The notes beneath the pieces are model-generated. The model did no database searches, was not told the DNA's origin, and saw nothing but the letters and a program-made list of their open reading frames with translations. Below are positions 16,820-25,511 of a stretch of DNA of 38,385 nucleotides, piece by piece. The position numbers and the translations under genes are program-made. Each line of letters begins with the position of its first letter. Within the stretch, counting starts at the first letter, position 1. This DNA comes from Planctomycetota bacterium (GTDB taxonomy: Bacteria; Planctomycetota; PUPC01; DSUN01). The DNA lies in the NCBI GenBank assembly GCA_016872875.1, contig VGYW01000017.1, forward strand, positions 1 to 38,385, written 5' to 3'.

Positions 16820-16943
16820 CGCCGCCTGTTGACACAACGCGCTCTTGGCGGTACGGGGAGTTCTTTCGCACACACCTCAGCCACTTCCCCACGGGATGGG
16901 GAGGCCCCCCGTCCGCCCCGAGCGAAGCGAAAGGGGACGCGGC

Positions 16944-18722
16944 ATGGGCATGGGACGCGGGGTGGCGATCGCGATGGCGATCGGGGCAGCAGTCGGCATT
17001 GCCCCGCCGGCTTCCGGCGCAGACTTGCTGGTCGCCAACTACTTCGGGAGCAACATCCTCCGCTACGACGGAGCCACAGGTGTCTACAAGGGCGTCTTCG
17101 CTTCCGGCGGCGCTCTCGCTAACCCCTATGGAATCGTCTACGGCCCGGATGGCCACCTTTACGTCTCGAACGCGCCATTCGGCGCGCGCCAGATCCTCAG
17201 GCTCCACGGCACAACAGGGGCCTTCCTCGGCGTGTTCGCCAGCGGCTCGGGCCTCTACGGCAACAAGGGCTTGACATTCGGCCCAGAGGGCAATCTCTAC
17301 GTGGCGAACTCCAACACACATGAGGTCCTGCGCTTCGATGGGCGAACAGGCGCTCCGCTCCCCGCGCCAGGTAGGGCTGGAGCGGTGTTCGCGGCAGGCG
17401 GAGGCTTGCTACACACCAACGACTGTGCATTTGGCCCTGACGGCCACCTCTACGCTGTCGGAAGCCCATCTTCATGCGTGTACAAGTTCGATGGGACCAC
17501 CGGCGCGTTCATGGGCATACACGCTTCCGGCCCCGAATACGCACCTCGAGGTCTCGAGGCTGTGACCTTCGGACCGGGCGGGAGGTTGTACGTGTATGAC
17601 TGCGATACCGTGGCCATCTGGCGCGAGGATGGCCTTGGCGGATTCGAGGTGTTCGTATCCAATGCAGGTATCAGCCAAGCCAGGGGCCATATCATCTTTG
17701 GTCCTGATGCCCATCTCTATGTCGGGGATAACGCAGGAGGTTCCTCCCGTGTTCTCCGCTTCCACGGACAGACGGGGGCTGCTCTGCCTGCCCCCGGCAG
17801 GACGGGCTCGGACTTTGCGATCGGGGGCGGCCTCAGCTTGCCCGGTGGTTTGGCATTCATGCTTCCTGCCAATCGGCCCCCAGTCGCCCACGCCGGCCCC
17901 GACCAAGTGGTCGAGCAGGCATCGGCTGCGGGGGCGCAGGTGACGCTCGACGGTTCGGCCTCGTCCGAACCCGACGGGAACCCGCTCTCCTATCGCTGGA
18001 CCTGGCCCGGCGGCTCGGCCTCGGGCGTGAATCCCACAATCACCCTGCCCCTCGGCACGACCACCGTCACCCTCGTCGTCAACGACGGCCAGGCCGATTC
18101 CGCGCCCGACACCGTCCTCATCACCGTCAGGGACGCGACTCCGCCGACGCTCGTGGTCCCCGCTCCGATTGTGGTCGAGCAGGCCACGGCGGCGGGGACG
18201 CGGGTGTCGTGGGACTGGGTGGCCGCGGATGTCTGCGATGCCGAGGTGGATGTGGTGTGCAGCCCGCCGTCGGGCTCCGTCTTCCCGCTCGGCGTGACGG
18301 CCGTGACCTGCACGGCGACCGATGATTCGGGCAACCAGACGGTGAAGACGTTCACCGTGACGGTGAAGGACACGACGGCGCCCGTCATCGAGAGCGTGTG
18401 GGCGACGCCGAATGTGCTATGGCCGCCGAACCACAAGATGGCGAACATTGCGGTCGGGGCCGTGGTGGGCGACGTCTGCGATGCGGCGCCGGGGTGGCGG
18501 ATCGTGGGCGTGGCAAGCAACGAGCCGGTGAACGGCCTAGGAGATGGCGATGCCGCCCCCGATTGGGAGATCACGGGCGACCACTCGCTGAAGCTGCGGG
18601 CGGAACGCTCGGGGAAGGGCTCGGGCCGGGTCTACACGATCACCATCGAGGCCACGGATGCGAGCGGGAATGCCGCGACGGCGCAAGTGACCGTGAGCGT
18701 GCCGCACGATCAGAAGAAGTAG
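16944..18722 (+). CDS. Secreted propeller protein with PKD and HYR-type domains
   Basis: I chose ATG 16944 because AAAGGGGA lies about 7 bp upstream and a signal peptide follows (MGMGRGVAIAMAIGAAVGIAPPASGA). The 592-residue product has three parts. First is an NHL/SMP-30-like beta-propeller built of about six repeats of the form G-LYV-N---ILR-DG-TGA. Second is a PKD domain (VAHAGPDQVVEQASAAG...SYRWTWPGG...VTLVVNDGQ). Third are two immunoglobulin-like HYR-type modules: TPPTLVVPAPIVVEQATAAG...VTCTATDDSGN, then the NHKM...SNEPVNGLGDGD...LRAERSGKGSGRVYTI pattern. There is no catalytic site; a surface or extracellular binding role is likely. It has its own strong promoter. Confidence 0.8.
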   Translation: MGMGRGVAIAMAIGAAVGIAPPASGADLLVANYFGSNILRYDGATGVYKGVFASGGALANPYGIVYGPDGHLYVSNAPFGARQILRLHGTTGAFLGVFASGSGLYGNKGLTFGPEGNLYVANSNTHEVLRFDGRTGAPLPAPGRAGAVFAAGGGLLHTNDCAFGPDGHLYAVGSPSSCVYKFDGTTGAFMGIHASGPEYAPRGLEAVTFGPGGRLYVYDCDTVAIWREDGLGGFEVFVSNAGISQARGHIIFGPDAHLYVGDNAGGSSRVLRFHGQTGAALPAPGRTGSDFAIGGGLSLPGGLAFMLPANRPPVAHAGPDQVVEQASAAGAQVTLDGSASSEPDGNPLSYRWTWPGGSASGVNPTITLPLGTTTVTLVVNDGQADSAPDTVLITVRDATPPTLVVPAPIVVEQATAAGTRVSWDWVAADVCDAEVDVVCSPPSGSVFPLGVTAVTCTATDDSGNQTVKTFTVTVKDTTAPVIESVWATPNVLWPPNHKMANIAVGAVVGDVCDAAPGWRIVGVASNEPVNGLGDGDAAPDWEITGDHSLKLRAERSGKGSGRVYTITIEATDASGNAATAQVTVSVPHDQKK

Positions 18723-18729
18723 GCCAGGG

Positions 18730-18839
18730 AAGGGACCACAGGGACCACAGGGACAACAGGGACCAAAGAAGGAGCGTGGGGATGCGGCATGGTTTCCCCG
18801 GGCTGGTCCCTGTTGTCGCTGGGGTCCCTGAAGTCCCTT
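18730..18839. repeat. Long inverted-unit hairpin element (GGGACCACA units)
   Basis: Left arm 18730-18765 is made of reiterated AGGGACCAC/AGGGACAAC units. Right arm 18804-18839 is its near-perfect reverse complement (TGGTCCCTGTTGTC...). They surround a 38-bp core. It begins 8 bp after the surface-protein stop and precedes the DUF362 promoter, so it may also terminate transcription. Related single-arm units occur in frame at 31195-31225. Confidence 0.88.
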
Positions 18840-18855
18840 TCTTTTCTCCCCGTGC

Positions 18856-18884
18856 TTGACACCCGCTACCCCGCCTGATAGACT
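18856..18884 (+). promoter_or_regulatory. Promoter of the DUF362 gene
   Basis: TTGACA (18856-18861) is followed after 17 bp by TAGACT (18879-18884). It lies about 50 bp before the start codon at 18935. Confidence 0.6.
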
Positions 18885-18934
18885 GCCCACTGTGGGACCG
18901 GCGGCCACCCGACACCCGGCACAGGAGAATGCCC

Positions 18935-20011
18935 ATGGGCGGTCCAAGCGAGATGAATCGGCGCGAGTTCCTGGCGGTGGGGGCGGGCACAGTGGCGGCG
19001 CTCGCCACGCGGCAGGCCGTCGCGGCGCCCGAGCCGCGCATCGTGGTGGCACGCGGCGCGGCGAAGATGGCCGCCGACGAAGGGGCCGCCACGCGCCTGA
19101 AGGCCGCTCTCGACAAGCTCGGCGGGTTCAAGGAACTTGTCAGCGGCAAACGGGCCTTCATCAAGATCAACGGCACCGACAAGAGCTTCTCGGACGCGAA
19201 TACCTCGGCCTCGATGACCGCGGCGGTCATCCGCGCCTGCAAGGAGAACGGGGCGAAGGTGGTCAAGGTCATCGGCCAGGAGTGGGACGGCTACGACTGC
19301 AAGCGCGCCGACGGCCCGACGCTCCGCGAGGTGATCAAGAAGGAGGGCGCCGAGCTTGAGGAACTCATCCACTGGTGGCTCAAGACCACGCAATACGAGA
19401 ACAAGGTCCCAAAGGCGGGGGGCTGGAAGGAACTCTGGGTCGCTAAGGAGATCTTCGAGCCCGACGTCGTCCTCATCAACGTCCCCCGCCTCAAGACCCA
19501 CAATTTCACGATCTACACGGGCTGCGTGAAGAATTGCATCGGCCTCACCTGGCATATGTATGCCCATCACTGCACCGACGACCGCAACCCGAAGGCCGGC
19601 GCGAGCGACCAGCACCCCGCACGCCTCAAGGGCTGGGAGCTCTTCCCCGCGAAGCTCTCCAACGCCTACAACGAGGTCTATCGCCAGGCCGTTGACCTGA
19701 ATATCCTCGACGCCGGCGAGCCGACCTTCGGCTGGGGCGGCCCCAAGCCCGAACGCATCCGCACCTTCCCCGGCAACGCGGTGGTGGTCGGCCTCGACGC
19801 GCTTGCGGTGGACGCCTATGGCTGCCAACTGCTCCACGAGAAGGAGCCGCAGCTCATCCCCGCCGGCGCTCTCGCCGACTGGACCAAGGGCGACAGCGTC
19901 TACGTGCAGAGCAACCTCACCAAGGGCAACTACCTGGCCGAGTGCCAGAAGCTCGGCGCCGGCCAGGGCGACCTGGCGAAGATCAAGATTGACGAGGTGA
20001 AGGTTGACTGA
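18935..20011 (+). CDS. Tat-exported DUF362-family protein
   Basis: ATG 18935 lies 6 bp after AGGAGA (18923-18928); an ATG at 18929 abuts that site and one at 18953 is also in frame. The 358-residue product has a Tat signal (NRREFLAVGAGTVAALA). It continues with the DUF362 pattern: KINGTDKSFSDANTSASMTAAVIRACKE, VVLINVPRLKTHNF, the GCVKNCIGLTWHMYAHH region, and DAGEPTFGWGGPKPERIRT with VVGLDALAVDAYGCQLL. Family members often contain Fe-S ligands and are found with redox proteins, but their reaction is not established. Tat export suggests it folds in the cytoplasm around a cofactor. It ends 31 bp before the ATG of the lipoprotein gene. Confidence 0.83.
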   Translation: MGGPSEMNRREFLAVGAGTVAALATRQAVAAPEPRIVVARGAAKMAADEGAATRLKAALDKLGGFKELVSGKRAFIKINGTDKSFSDANTSASMTAAVIRACKENGAKVVKVIGQEWDGYDCKRADGPTLREVIKKEGAELEELIHWWLKTTQYENKVPKAGGWKELWVAKEIFEPDVVLINVPRLKTHNFTIYTGCVKNCIGLTWHMYAHHCTDDRNPKAGASDQHPARLKGWELFPAKLSNAYNEVYRQAVDLNILDAGEPTFGWGGPKPERIRTFPGNAVVVGLDALAVDAYGCQLLHEKEPQLIPAGALADWTKGDSVYVQSNLTKGNYLAECQKLGAGQGDLAKIKIDEVKVD

Positions 20012-20023
20012 GCGAAGAGCGTC

Positions 20024-20099
20024 GAGCCACGAGCCACGAGCCATGAGCCACGAGCTTCGGAGTCTGAGGCTCGCGGCTCGCGGCTCGCCGCTCGTGGCT
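20024..20099. repeat. Long inverted-unit hairpin element (GAGCCACGA units) over the lipoprotein start
   Basis: Left arm 20024-20055 repeats GAGCCACGA/GAGCCATGA. Right arm 20069-20099 is the reverse complement (GCTCGCGGCTCGCGG...CTCGTGGCT). The core is 13 bp. It overlaps the first 19 codons of the lipoprotein reading frame, including its ATG, so an mRNA hairpin would bury the start site. Confidence 0.85.
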
Positions 20100-20579
20100 A
20101 TCTTCTTCGCGCTCCTGACCGGCTGCCCCCCCTGGGCGGCCAAGGCACCTGCGAATCCTGCCGCAGTCCTGCGTGCCGCCGACGCCGCCCTGCCCGACAT
20201 GGCCTTCACGAACGTGGCCGAATGGCCCGGCGCGCGGCTGTTCGACTACATGGACGGCGCGGCCGAGGCCTACTTCAGGCGCCGATTCGTCACCCTCGCC
20301 TCAGCCGACACGAAGCTCGGCAAGACCGATGCCCGCGTCGAGCTCTTCCAGGTGAGGTCCCCAGCCGACGCCAGGGCGCTCTTCGACGACCACGACGACG
20401 GGAAGGGCAAGAAGCTCTCCGTTGGCCTCGCCTCTGCCCTCTGGGAGGCCCGCGAGATGGAGGCCATCTTCCACCGCGGCCCCCTATTCTGCCGCCTCAT
20501 CATCTACGGCGCCAGCCCCGAGGCCCACAAGCTCCTCGACACCCTGGCTGGCGCAATTGACAAGAGCATTCCCCAGTAG
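20043..20579 (+). CDS. Predicted lipoprotein, DUF6599-like
   Basis: The 178-residue product from ATG 20043 has a signal segment PLVAIFFALLTGC with a lipobox Cys at residue 28; a TTG at 20004 overlapping the DUF362 stop is an alternative start. The mature part has FTNVAEWPGARLFDYMDGAAEAYF, a YMDGAAEAY motif like the YINGGA(D/E)-Y signature of the DUF6599 group. It also has VELFQVRSPADARALFDDH and FCRLIIYGASPEA. Function is unknown. The N-terminal coding region is made of the hairpin repeat at 20024-20099, so the original start was probably altered by the repeat. It likely shares a transcript with the DUF362 gene. Confidence 0.65.
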   Translation: MSHELRSLRLAARGSPLVAIFFALLTGCPPWAAKAPANPAAVLRAADAALPDMAFTNVAEWPGARLFDYMDGAAEAYFRRRFVTLASADTKLGKTDARVELFQVRSPADARALFDDHDDGKGKKLSVGLASALWEAREMEAIFHRGPLFCRLIIYGASPEAHKLLDTLAGAIDKSIPQ

Positions 20580-20608
20580 CCCGTCGCTCCGCGGCGGGGG
20601 ATTCCCAT

Positions 20609-20650
20609 GATCGGTCCGATCGGTCGGATCCGTCCGATCAGTCGGATCGG
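20609..20650. repeat. Short palindromic array of GGTCCGATC/GGATCGG units
   Basis: About five alternating GATCGGTCC/GGATCCGTC/GATCAGTCG units are partly self-complementary and lie 30 bp after the lipoprotein stop. It is similar in style to the longer inverted-unit elements but without a distinct core. Confidence 0.65.
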
Positions 20651-20793
20651 CCTGCCCGTCCGGGGCGGGAGATTTCCGCGTCGGAGACGCGGGCCGCGTC
20701 ACCCTCCAGTTGTGTAGCCTTGCCTGCGGAAGGCAGTCGCCGTGCGAAAGAGGGCGAGGGTGTTCGCGGCCGGCACGTCGGGCTTGATGTGAA

Positions 20794-20964
20794 GGCCGGG
20801 GCCACCAGCCGCCCGTCAATCCCCAGTTCGTCCTCCACCGCGGTCGGGGCGACGCCGAGATAGGCCGCAAGCACCTCTATTGTCTCGATGCAGATGCGGT
20901 CAGCCGGAATCCGGTCGGGCACTTGCTGGCGTATGGCCGTCAACTCGCGCTCGCGTGAGGTCAT
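20794..20964 (-). pseudogene. N-terminal fragment of a uroporphyrinogen decarboxylase-like gene
   Basis: On the minus strand from ATG 20964 about 57 residues read MTSRERELTAIRQQVPDRIP followed by a helical region ending LGIDGRLVAPAF. This is the usual opening of URO-D-like proteins (methyltransferase relatives of HemE) of about 340 residues. The similarity stops abruptly and the frame continues for 51 codons into low-complexity sequence near the array at 20609. It appears to be a remnant left by deletion or rearrangement. Confidence 0.6.
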
Positions 20965-21044
20965 TCCTCGTGGCCCTTGTGTGACAGTGCGGCCGCGTGT
21001 ATCATCAGCGCCGGTAACGCCTCAGCGGATCGAAGCGGGAGTTG

Positions 21045-21220
21045 GTAGTGCGGCCTTCAGGCCGTACGCTCCTCCCCCCGTTCACTGGGGGACTGAGGGG
21101 GGCGGGGCGCTGCCCCCACCCCGGCCCTCCCCGCGAGCGGGGAGGGCGAGACGCGGGGGACGGAGCCCCCGCCCACAACAGGGATGCCCCGCTCACAGAA
21201 CGGGCTAAAGCCCGCACTAC
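21045..21220. repeat. Hairpin element with GTAGTGCGG...GCACTAC ends
   Basis: The left end at 21045-21067 (GTAGTGCGGCCTTCAGGCC) is mirrored by CGGGCTAAAGCCCGCACTAC at 21201-21220. Between them lie several GC-rich palindromes, including CCCTCCCCGC...GCGGGGAGGG near 21125-21150. No gene is seen in 20965-21276. The TAGTGCGGGCTTTAGCCCG motif is a common dispersed repeat in related genomes, as I recall. Confidence 0.7.
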
Positions 21221-21276
21221 AAGCTGCTCGCGCTCTCCGTCGTGGGTGCTGGCCTAGGAAGAGGAACCCACACAGC

Positions 21277-23808
21277 ATGACCTCCCTACAGGTTGGCGTC
21301 AAGTGGGTGGCCCTGTTGCCGCTCCTAATCCCAGGGCTCCCTGCCTTCGGTGGTGAGCGTAGCGGCACCCCCTCGCGCGCTGCCGCGTGGCTGCTCGGCG
21401 ATGGCGTGCAGCCGATCGCGGACCTCGTGAACGCCGCCGAGCCGGGCAAGCTGCCGGCCTTCCGCGACCGCCTCGGCTCCTTCAAGGCCGAGGCGCGGGA
21501 GAGGGCGTTACTGGTCACTGGGAGCTTCCCCGAGGCGAACGTGTGGCGCTTCGATCTCACGACCGCCGACGGGCAGTTCGACGTGCGCCGCCTCTACGTC
21601 GAGCATGGCGGCGTCGCGTTCCCCGACCCCAACTCGGTTCAGACGCGCCGCATCGGGAAGCTCCTCGGCGACCCCGCCAAGGGGCTGACCCACACGGGGC
21701 CGTGGGAGATCTTCAACGGCGACTGGCTCGTGCCCACCGCCCGCGTCGCTCTCGACGGCCAGCACGTCTATACATCCTGGTTCGACCTGCCGAGCCTCGA
21801 AGACCAGGCGGCGGGAAGGGTCTACGCCAGCTTCGCACTCGACATCCCGAAGCCCGGCCAGCACGCCATCCGCATCGCGTTCGACGACTTCGCGCGCCAC
21901 ACGCGCTGGCGCCCCGGGGCACGCCAGAAAGAGAAACCCGAGATCACCCACGTGCCAAACCCTCTCCGCCCGCACCACATCGGCTCGATAGCCATCGGCA
22001 TTGATGAGCGGGTCCGCTCCCTCCAGCGCATCACCCTCAAGCCCGAACTCGCCGGCAAGCACCCCCGCCTCAGCAGCCAGAAGCCCTTCGAACCGGATGA
22101 CAAGGCGGTTCAGAGCCTGATCTTCACCCTCGACCCCGAGCGCGCCGCGCCCTGGGAGTACAGCGACGACGCGGAGTCCATGGCCTCGGACAACGATATG
22201 GACGCCGGGAAGCGTGGCCTGGCCGCCTGCGAGGCCTACGACCGCCTGGTCCCGCGCCTCTCGCCCGACGCCAGGAAGGAGCTCGACAGGCACTTCCTCA
22301 AGCGTTTCGGGGGCTTCTACACCTTCTCGGTCTTCCAGCGGAACTACCATCCGACCGGCTACGCCCAGAACCACTGCTCGAAGGCGATCTGGGCGCTCTT
22401 GGGAGCCGGGCTTGCCTGGGACGGCCCTGAGGCCCAGAAGTGGCTCGACTGGGCCGTGATGGTGGTCAGCAAGCGGGTCGAGCTCCTCGGCCGCGACGGC
22501 GGCCTGGAGTGGATGAACGAATCGCGCGACTACGGCCTCGGCTTCTGGGAGACCTGCCGCAAGCTCATCCTCCAATGCACCGGCCTCGACCTTGCGAAGG
22601 GGCCTTTCTTCGACAACGAGTGGCGCTACGCCCTCCACAACGCCCCCGCCTGGCCGAAGGGCCGCGTCCCCGCCCTCATGGCCGGCCAGGGCCTCCGCGA
22701 GCAAGGCAACCTGCCCCTGCCCGACGGCGTGATCGCGGCGGACACGCCCACCAACGCGCGCTTCAGCGACGTTGACCAGGTGTTCATGCGGTCAGGGTGG
22801 GGCGACGACGCCCTGCGCGTCCGCCTCCTCGCAGGCTCCGTCTTCGGGAAGGAGGGGACGTCGCGCGCCCTCCGCTTCAACTGGGCGCACTGCCAAGTCA
22901 ACCGCGGCTCGATTGCCATCTGGAAAGGCGTCCACCCAATCATCAACGAGCCGGGCGCTGACCGCACCTACCGCAAGAGCGCGGCCAACGACAACTGCAT
23001 CATCGTGAACGACACCGACCAGTGGGGCGGGGGACAGGTCTGGCACCCAAGGCTGCGGCTTGACCAGGTGGGCCGCATCGCCTTCTTCGCCGACGGCAAG
23101 CTGCTATCCGTCGCCCGCGCCGACCTCACCAACGCCTATCCCCCCGAGGCCCGAATCAAGTCCCTTTCTCGCGTCCTCATCCACCTCAAGCCCGACCACT
23201 TCCTCGTCTTCGACCGCCTTGAGACGAACGGCCCCGGCAAGGCCGAATGGCGCTTCCACGCCCCCTTCGTCCAGCCGCTTGCTGGGGCGAATACCTTCGC
23301 GGCTTTCGGGTTTCACAGAAGGTCAGGGCGGCCCACAACCTACGACGCTGCCTTCACCAAACTCCCCGACGCCGCCTGCCAGCTCGCCTTCCTGACGCCG
23401 GGCGTCAAGCCTGAGATTGGGGTGTCCGATGTCTACTACCGCGGCGACCCCTTCCGCCAGCCGACGCGCCACCTCCGTGTCATCCAGGAGAGCGACGCCC
23501 CCATGACCCTCCTCACCGCCTTTGCCCCCAAGCTCCTCCTTGAGGCGAAGGGCAAAGGCGTCTTTGTAGCGCGCGCCGGCGACCTCTCCTGGACCATTCT
23601 CGTCGGCGGCGGCACCTGCGACACCCTCACCTCCGACGCCCACCTCGCCCTCGCCGCCCGCAGCCTTCGCACTGGCTCCGCCGAGCTCTTCCGCTTCGGC
23701 GGCCGCCGCCTGGAGTTTGCAGGCCGTACCTTCCCAGGCGATGGCGAAGACCTCTTCGCCGCAGCCCAGGAGGCAAAGCCAACTCCTGTGGGTCCAAGTG
23801 TCGAATGA
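21277..23808 (+). CDS. Exported heparinase II/III-like polysaccharide lyase
   Basis: ATG 21277 gives a signal peptide (MTSLQVGVKWVALLPLLIPGLPAFG); GGAAGAGG lies 12 bp upstream, a weak spacing. The 843-residue protein has an N-terminal beta-rich region, a central helical toroid (NHCSKAIWALLGAGLAWDG, DGGLEWMNESRDYGLGFWET), and a C-terminal beta-sandwich. The sandwich carries QVFMRSGWGDDALRVRLLAG, CIIVNDTDQWGGGQ and FLVFDRLETNG, typical of heparinase II/III family lyases. These lyases cleave uronic-acid polysaccharides by beta-elimination. The exact substrate cannot be read. The 3' end runs into a hairpin repeat that supplies the last codons and stop. Confidence 0.78.
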   Translation: MTSLQVGVKWVALLPLLIPGLPAFGGERSGTPSRAAAWLLGDGVQPIADLVNAAEPGKLPAFRDRLGSFKAEARERALLVTGSFPEANVWRFDLTTADGQFDVRRLYVEHGGVAFPDPNSVQTRRIGKLLGDPAKGLTHTGPWEIFNGDWLVPTARVALDGQHVYTSWFDLPSLEDQAAGRVYASFALDIPKPGQHAIRIAFDDFARHTRWRPGARQKEKPEITHVPNPLRPHHIGSIAIGIDERVRSLQRITLKPELAGKHPRLSSQKPFEPDDKAVQSLIFTLDPERAAPWEYSDDAESMASDNDMDAGKRGLAACEAYDRLVPRLSPDARKELDRHFLKRFGGFYTFSVFQRNYHPTGYAQNHCSKAIWALLGAGLAWDGPEAQKWLDWAVMVVSKRVELLGRDGGLEWMNESRDYGLGFWETCRKLILQCTGLDLAKGPFFDNEWRYALHNAPAWPKGRVPALMAGQGLREQGNLPLPDGVIAADTPTNARFSDVDQVFMRSGWGDDALRVRLLAGSVFGKEGTSRALRFNWAHCQVNRGSIAIWKGVHPIINEPGADRTYRKSAANDNCIIVNDTDQWGGGQVWHPRLRLDQVGRIAFFADGKLLSVARADLTNAYPPEARIKSLSRVLIHLKPDHFLVFDRLETNGPGKAEWRFHAPFVQPLAGANTFAAFGFHRRSGRPTTYDAAFTKLPDAACQLAFLTPGVKPEIGVSDVYYRGDPFRQPTRHLRVIQESDAPMTLLTAFAPKLLLEAKGKGVFVARAGDLSWTILVGGGTCDTLTSDAHLALAARSLRTGSAELFRFGGRRLEFAGRTFPGDGEDLFAAAQEAKPTPVGPSVE

Positions 23809-23902
23809 TGAACGCCGAATGTCGAATGTCGAACTGACGAGGAGAGGGGTCCCGCCCTCGGCTTCATTCGTCATTCGTCGTTCGTCATTCGACGTTCGAC
23901 AC
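23798..23902. repeat. Long inverted-unit hairpin element (GTCGAATG units)
   Basis: Left arm 23798-23834 repeats GTCGAATG/GCCGAATG units. Right arm 23866-23902 is the reverse complement (ATTCGTCATTCGTCGTTCG...GTTCGACAC). The core is 31 bp. It lies between the convergent lyase and oxidoreductase genes and includes the lyase stop codon (23806-23808). ATTCGTCATTCGTC arrays are a known database artefact source (MTNDE-type peptides). Confidence 0.88.
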
Positions 23903-23950
23903 CGGTCTGCCACATGCGCGCAGGAACCCGCGCCAAAGACACCACAAGCT

Positions 23951-25279
23951 CTACAGTGTCCACCCCTTCCGGTATTCGCGATGGACGAAGGCGTTGGCTT
24001 CGGGGACGTTTGTGCAGCGGAGGGCGGGCCAGTCCCAGGCGAGCTTCTTGCCGGCGCGGATGGCGACGTTGCCGGCGAGGACGAGCTCGGTGAGTGGGCT
24101 GGCGAAGTCGGGGAAGTTGGCCCCGCACGGCTCGCCGCCGCGAATGGCGCGCTTGAACTCCTCGTAGATGCCGGGGGAGCGGGGCAGGGTCTTGGGCGGG
24201 AGGGCGGGCTGGAGCTCTTTCATCTTGGCTTCGGGGATGATGCGGCCGTCGAAGATCGTGGCCTTGTCGCCCACGATGATGTGGCCGTTGTCGCCGAGCT
24301 TGCGCTCGGGCTCCAGCTCCTTGGGGCGCTCCGCCATCTTGCCGCCATCGTACCACACGAGCTTCAACTCGGGCATGTCGGCACGGGCGGCGATGCGGTA
24401 GGTGATGATTGACCAGACGGGATAGGTTTCGCCGTTGTGGCCGGCGTGGACCGCCTCCACCTCGAAGGACTTTGCCTGGCCGAGCTTGAGCGCCCAGAAG
24501 ACGCCGTCGAAGGCGTGGCAGGCGATGTCGCCGAGGGCGCCGGTGCCGAAGTCCCACCAGCCGCGCCAGGCGGCGGGGTGGTAGACGGGGTGGTAGGGCC
24601 GCTCGGGGGCGGGGCCGAGCCAGAGGTCCCAGGAGAGGGTGGGCGGGCAGGGGGGCGTGTCCTTGGGGCGGTCCATGCCCTGCGTGTTCCACCACCTGCC
24701 GGGGCGGTCGGTCCAGATGTGGACTTCGCGGACGGGTCCGAGGACGCCGCCCCAGACCCATTCGCAGAGGATGCGCTGGTGCTCGCCGCAGTGGCCCTGG
24801 ATGCCCATGACGGAGGCGACCTTCTTCTCGCGTGCGGCCTCGCCGAGGGCGCGGGCCTCGAGCATCGAGTGGGTGAGCGGCTTCTGGGTGAAGCAGTGCT
24901 TGCCCATCTTGATGGCCATCATCGAGGCCGGGGCGTGGGTGTGGTCGGCGGTGGAGACCGTCACCGCGTCAATCTGCTTGTCCATCTCCTGGAGCATTAC
25001 GCGGAAGTCGCGGAAGAACTTGGCGTTCGGGTGTCGCTTGGCCACGCCTGCGGCGCGGCGCTCGTCCACGTCGCAGAGCGCCACGATGTTTTCGGAGGCC
25101 ATGCCCGCCACGTCGCTGTCGCCCTTCCCTCCGCAGCCGATGCCCGCGACGCCGAGCTTCTCGCTCGGGGCCTTCTGCCCCTCGCCGCCAAGGACGTGCC
25201 GCGGCACGGCAATGAAGCCCACCGCGGCAGCCGCGCCGCCAAGGAAGGAGCGACGGGACAGAGGACCGGGCGTACTCAT
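23951..25279 (-). CDS. Tat-exported Gfo/Idh/MocA-family oxidoreductase
   Basis: The 442-residue protein starts at ATG 25279 with GGAG 6 bp upstream. It has a Tat signal (SRRSFLGGAAAAVGF) and a Rossmann NAD(P)-binding region (LGVAGIGCGGKGDSDV). It has the family helix GKHCFTQKPLTHSMLEARAL, where the usual E-K-P is Q-K-P, and HCGEHQRILCEWVWGGVLGPVREVHIWTDRP. The C-terminal part has WDFGTGALGDIACHAFDGVFWALKLG and FKRAIRGGEPCGANF. These secreted planctomycete versions probably oxidise or epimerise sugars outside the cytoplasm with a tightly held nucleotide. It converges on the lyase gene; upstream it is preceded by the second copy of the 207-bp element. Confidence 0.9.
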   Translation of the reverse strand: MSTPGPLSRRSFLGGAAAAVGFIAVPRHVLGGEGQKAPSEKLGVAGIGCGGKGDSDVAGMASENIVALCDVDERRAAGVAKRHPNAKFFRDFRVMLQEMDKQIDAVTVSTADHTHAPASMMAIKMGKHCFTQKPLTHSMLEARALGEAAREKKVASVMGIQGHCGEHQRILCEWVWGGVLGPVREVHIWTDRPGRWWNTQGMDRPKDTPPCPPTLSWDLWLGPAPERPYHPVYHPAAWRGWWDFGTGALGDIACHAFDGVFWALKLGQAKSFEVEAVHAGHNGETYPVWSIITYRIAARADMPELKLVWYDGGKMAERPKELEPERKLGDNGHIIVGDKATIFDGRIIPEAKMKELQPALPPKTLPRSPGIYEEFKRAIRGGEPCGANFPDFASPLTELVLAGNVAIRAGKKLAWDWPALRCTNVPEANAFVHREYRKGWTL

Positions 25280-25303
25280 GCATTGCTCCTCATTCGGTTT
25301 CTT

Positions 25304-25511
25304 GCTCCCAAAGGGAGCATAGTGGTTAGCCGGCGGCTTCAGCCGCCGGACTCAGGCCCCAAAACCAGCGAAGTCCCGAAGGGACGGCAGAAACGGGGTG
25401 CGGAGCGGCTTGCCGCGGGGGCTCTGCCGTCCCTTCGGGACTGGGCCGTGTGTGCGCCGCGATCCGGCGGCTGAAGCCGCCGGCTAAACACTGGCGTCCC
25501 TTCGGGACGGC
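25304..25511 (-). repeat. 208-bp palindromic dispersed element, copy 2
   Basis: This is the reverse-oriented homologue of 10558-10764. It has the same order of six palindromes and nearly the same length, with matching spacers such as GTGTTTAGCC-GGCGG and ACACAC-GGCCCAGTCCCG on the minus strand. Its bounds are GCTCCCAAAGGGAGC (25304-25318) and GTCCCTTCGGGACGG (to 25511). It has been captured as the 3' coding end of the aspartyl-protease-like gene. Confidence 0.92.
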
